Assembly: GCA_041161065.1 (NCBI GenBank)
Contig: JBEAVE010000007.1
Coordinates: forward strand, 1 to 64,000
DNA: 64,000 nucleotides
DNA from: DYRG01 sp041161065
Lineage (GTDB): Bacteria > Pseudomonadota > Gammaproteobacteria > Beggiatoales > Beggiatoaceae
Direction of reading: 5' to 3'
In this document: piece by piece, positions 62,457-64,000 of the stretch
How positions within the stretch are numbered: position 1 is the first letter of the stretch
Layout of the letters: each line of letters opens with the position of its first letter
Program-made: the position numbers and the translations under genes
Notes under the pieces: generated by a model
What the model saw: only the letters and a program-made list of their open reading frames with translations
What the model was told of the DNA's origin: nothing
The model's database searches: none

Positions 62457-62476
62457 GGGGTGGAGCAACACCCCGA
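62457..62476. repeat. ~20-bp palindromic insertion, copy A
   Basis: GGGGTGGAGCAACACCCCGA forms a hairpin with arms GGGGTG / CACCCC and loop GAGCAA. Deleting these 20 bases restores the transposase reading PPIYR-QCAV, so it was inserted into the element. The same core occurs at 62739-62759 in the opposite orientation. Confidence 0.8.
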
Positions 62477-62738
62477 ACGATAAATAGGAGGTAAAGTTTT
62501 CCATCATTCTTTAGCACTGTCTTTGCTTCTATCCCCAACATATACCCCAATAATTTCTCTTGTTTTCCTATCCATTGCTAACTAAATCCATGATTTTACT
62601 TGCTTTTTTGAACAAAACTACATAATTCATCTGCTTCTACTATTAAAGGTTGTGGAGGCTTTTTTTTATATCTAATTCTCTAGTTTCTTCATGTTTCTTC
62701 ACCCGTTCTGCATACTTGTTGTTCACATAATCTTGTAG

Positions 62739-62759
62739 CTACGGGGTGTTGCTCCACCC
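62739..62759. repeat. ~21-bp palindromic insertion, copy B
   Basis: CTACGGGGTGTTGCTCCACCC carries the reverse complement of the core of copy A (GGGGTGTTGCTCCACCCC). Removing 21 bases restores the transposase reading SKRW-LQDYVNNKY exactly. It introduces a stop codon in the transposase frame. Confidence 0.8.
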
Positions 62760-63071
62760 CCATCTTTTAGAAACTTGGGCATTTCGTGCAATCCCTGCCA
62801 AGGATATTTTCTCTAACAACAATTTATCAATTAATGGTTTGATTTCCTCTGATATTTTATTGGATTTTGGGCACAGCACAAATTGACGCTTGCACGCTTT
62901 ACATTGGTATTTTTGTTTGCCAGCAACCCGTTGAGCCATTTTTCACCACTTCTAAACTGTTACAATAACGACATCTCATGATTCTTTATCTCCTTTTTTT
63001 CATTTACCTTCTCTATTATATCACCATGCTTTGCACCACTACCCGTGTTTTAATATTAGTCCAATCTGTAA

Positions 63072-63641
63072 TTATAAGACTGTTAAGTTTTGTCCATATT
63101 CACTATGCACTAAATCACCCTTTCGTTGTAATACAAAGAAACCTCGTTGTAAGGCTGATTCCTTTGCCTCATCGTTAATGTGAAACGAAGCAATTGCACC
63201 ATAAATTTTGTATTTCTCATAAATGGGAAATAACTTCTTAAAATTGCGCATTTTACGGTCGAGTTTATCTAAATCATTTTGATGGGCTTTGTATTTAACT
63301 TCAACAATGCCAATGATTTCACCATTAGTCATTACAATATCATATTCTTCCTCTATTTTACCCCGCCGTTTTCGTTGATTATTAGCAATATCATCAAAAC
63401 AAATAGAGCCTAAGTGCGGGTTTTCTGAAAGGCTATTATAAAAAAACTCTTCTGCCACATCACCTTGATTGCGTGAAATATTTCCAAGCGTGATACCTAT
63501 ACGTTCCAATTTTTCATCAGTACGCTTCATTTGCTCATTAGTTTCTTTTTGAGCAACAAACAAACTTGTGATTTGCTCATCAGTTTCTTTTTGAGCGATG
63601 GCTAAACTTGCCACTAATGTTTTCAATTCTTCGTCGGTCAT
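63072..63641 (-). CDS. PD-(D/E)XK nuclease-like protein (DUF3782-type)
   Basis: The 189-residue protein has an N-terminal coiled coil with heptad repeats (IAQKETDEQITSLFVAQKETNEQMKRTDEKLERIG). A PD-(D/E)XK-like core follows: EEEYDIVMTNGEIIGIVEVKYKA (Asp, then Glu-Val-Lys). It closes with a strand-helix unit and FFVLQRKGDLV. This arrangement is common in filamentous cyanobacteria and sulfur bacteria and is often annotated DUF3782. Its target is unknown. It lies beside a vapC remnant and an IS1-family element. Its start overlaps the stop of a short coiled-coil fragment upstream (ATGA). Confidence 0.8.
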   Translation of the reverse strand: MTDEELKTLVASLAIAQKETDEQITSLFVAQKETNEQMKRTDEKLERIGITLGNISRNQGDVAEEFFYNSLSENPHLGSICFDDIANNQRKRRGKIEEEYDIVMTNGEIIGIVEVKYKAHQNDLDKLDRKMRNFKKLFPIYEKYKIYGAIASFHINDEAKESALQRGFFVLQRKGDLVHSEYGQNLTVL

Positions 63642-63739
63642 AGTGTTTTACCTTTTAATAGTTGGTTGATTTGTTCTAATTGTGAAACTTGTTTTCTTAA
63701 CAGTTCAACTTCTTTTTCTAATTGAAGACTAACTCTTTT
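63638..63739 (-). pseudogene. Coiled-coil C-terminal fragment
   Basis: A short open frame without its own start encodes LQLEKEVELLRKQVSQLEQI followed by NQLLKGKTL. It resembles the coiled-coil tail found at the end of many Uma2-type proteins. It overlaps the start of the PD-(D/E)XK gene by 4 bases. It is probably the remnant of a larger gene; no other feature supports it. Confidence 0.35.
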
Positions 63740-64000
63740 CTATAACCCAATTTTCAATAATTAGATCATCAACTCTTTGAAACTCTCGAACATTATCTGT
63801 TACCATAATTAATTCTCTATTTTATGTACAGCCTGCTAACATAACATCATAATGACCAATAGGCGTTCCTTGTTTTTTTAAGAAAGAACGAATGTTTGCA
63901 GTTACAATCGCATCTTCTTCTGTATAAGGTAATTTATGTATAGAATTTAATAAGATATCAATAATTGGACGGATTTTAATTGCTCGTTGAGGGTTGATAT
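63729..64000 (-). pseudogene. VapC-like PIN-domain toxin, interrupted, 5' part outside window
   Basis: The minus strand reads IRSFLKKQGTPIGHYDVMLAG, then CT and a TAA at 63822-63824, and resumes in the same frame as NRELIMVTDNVREFQRVDDLI before IENWVIEKS and a stop at 63729. The GTPIGxYDxxLAG and VTDNxREFxRV motifs are hallmarks of VapC PIN-domain RNases, and the acidic residues Asp (GHYD) and Asp (TDN) are visible. The in-frame stop replaces what is normally about two residues before NREL, so the toxin is probably inactive. Its antitoxin and N-terminal Asp would lie beyond the right edge. Confidence 0.7.

Larger units (their letters stand above)
62206..62979 (-). pseudogene. IS1-family transposase, multiply disrupted
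   Basis: Reading the minus strand from the ATG at 62979 gives MRCRYCNSLEVVKNG, then a frame change to RVAGKQKYQCKACKRQF and on to AQVSKRW. A 21-base insert ending in a stop codon follows, then the original frame resumes as LQDYVNNKYAE. After about 200 further bases, a 20-base insert separates PPIYR from QCAVICTDKWKAYQ. The end ERFNNTLRQSVSRLGRKTL is followed by another frame change into KKLINHIASLVHF and a stop near 62206. Family assignment rests on the IS1-like order of these motifs. Several small indels make it nonfunctional. Confidence 0.8.
62193..63043 (-). mobile_element. Degenerate IS1-family element
   Basis: An 851-base element with end GGTAGTGATCAAATTAAGATG on the window's left side and the complement of GGTAGTGGTGCAAAGCATGG at 63043. 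The contained transposase has an N-terminal zinc-ribbon part and a C-terminal ERFNNTLRQSVSRLGRKTL motif, typical of IS1-family InsAB. Several frame breaks and two ~20-base palindromic insertions (62457-62476, 62739-62759) disable it. Flanks show no obvious target duplication. A truncated relative lies at 29719-30051. Confidence 0.8.

Overview
The window looks like chromosomal DNA of an AT-rich gammaproteobacterium. This is inferred from the pyrG-kdsA-eno block, rpsO-pnp, an LptD-type LPS assembly protein, a type II secretion secretin, a GspF and a GspK, a three-gene pnt transhydrogenase, and an E. coli-like PepN. The accessory content (multi-PAS and REC kinases, CHAT and TIR/STAND ATPase proteins, Uma2 nucleases, IS1-family remnants) fits filamentous sulfur bacteria of the Beggiatoa/Thiothrix group. 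That placement is an inference; no rRNA or tRNA gene was seen to confirm it.

Layout. 1-7229: signalling block with a REC-kinase cut by the left edge, a six-PAS kinase and a divergent hybrid kinase with two receivers, then nikR. 7731-19206: one long plus-strand run of a Wzm/Wzt-like ABC exporter, gspF, a lipid-anchored secretin gspD, lptD, an orphan ccoS, then a TIR-ATPase, a membrane STAND-type ATPase and a small exported DUF302 protein. 19251-23766: minus-strand eno, a methyltransferase, kdsA and pyrG. 23921-29668: pepN, a CHASE kinase and an AMIN/Amidase_3 amidase. 29719-30092: IS1-family debris, a MITE-like element and a hairpin. 30100-33139: pntB-pntAb-pntAa. 33330-37730: sbcD, a serine-glyoxylate-type aminotransferase and a DEAD-box helicase. 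37781-39945: a possible small gene with a good terminator, a frameshifted exported protein and gspK. 39991-44066: REC-kinase, small hypothetical protein, a type II restriction-modification pair and a Uma2 nuclease. 44307-50130: MCP, then an exported TPR-CHAT protein followed by two lipoproteins. 50203-55590: a hydroxyacid dehydrogenase, a phytase-like lipoprotein, a sodium:solute symporter and zwf. 55583-57135: a lone peptide-type ABC permease and SixA. 57209-60520: yebC, rpsO and pnp. 60601-64000: accessory end with a secreted repeat protein, a broken IS1-family copy, a PD-(D/E)XK protein and a damaged vapC.

The most unusual points are: (i) two copies of a roughly 20-bp palindrome inserted at two sites of the same IS1-family transposase, which looks like a very small mobile repeat; (ii) the TIR-ATPase plus membrane ATPase pair, in which the TIR has lost the expected catalytic glutamate and the P-loop of the TIR protein is degenerate; (iii) a duplicated membrane hairpin in PntB; (iv) a five-fold repeat secreted protein; (v) a one-base homopolymer frameshift in the signal peptide of an exported protein.

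How genes may work together: the exporter, secretin and LptD run is an envelope-biogenesis and secretion unit. kdsA and lptD both serve LPS. zwf and pnt supply and balance NADPH. The kinases and the MCP indicate strong environmental sensing. Restriction-modification, Uma2, TIR/STAND, CHAT and VapC elements indicate several layers of conflict systems.
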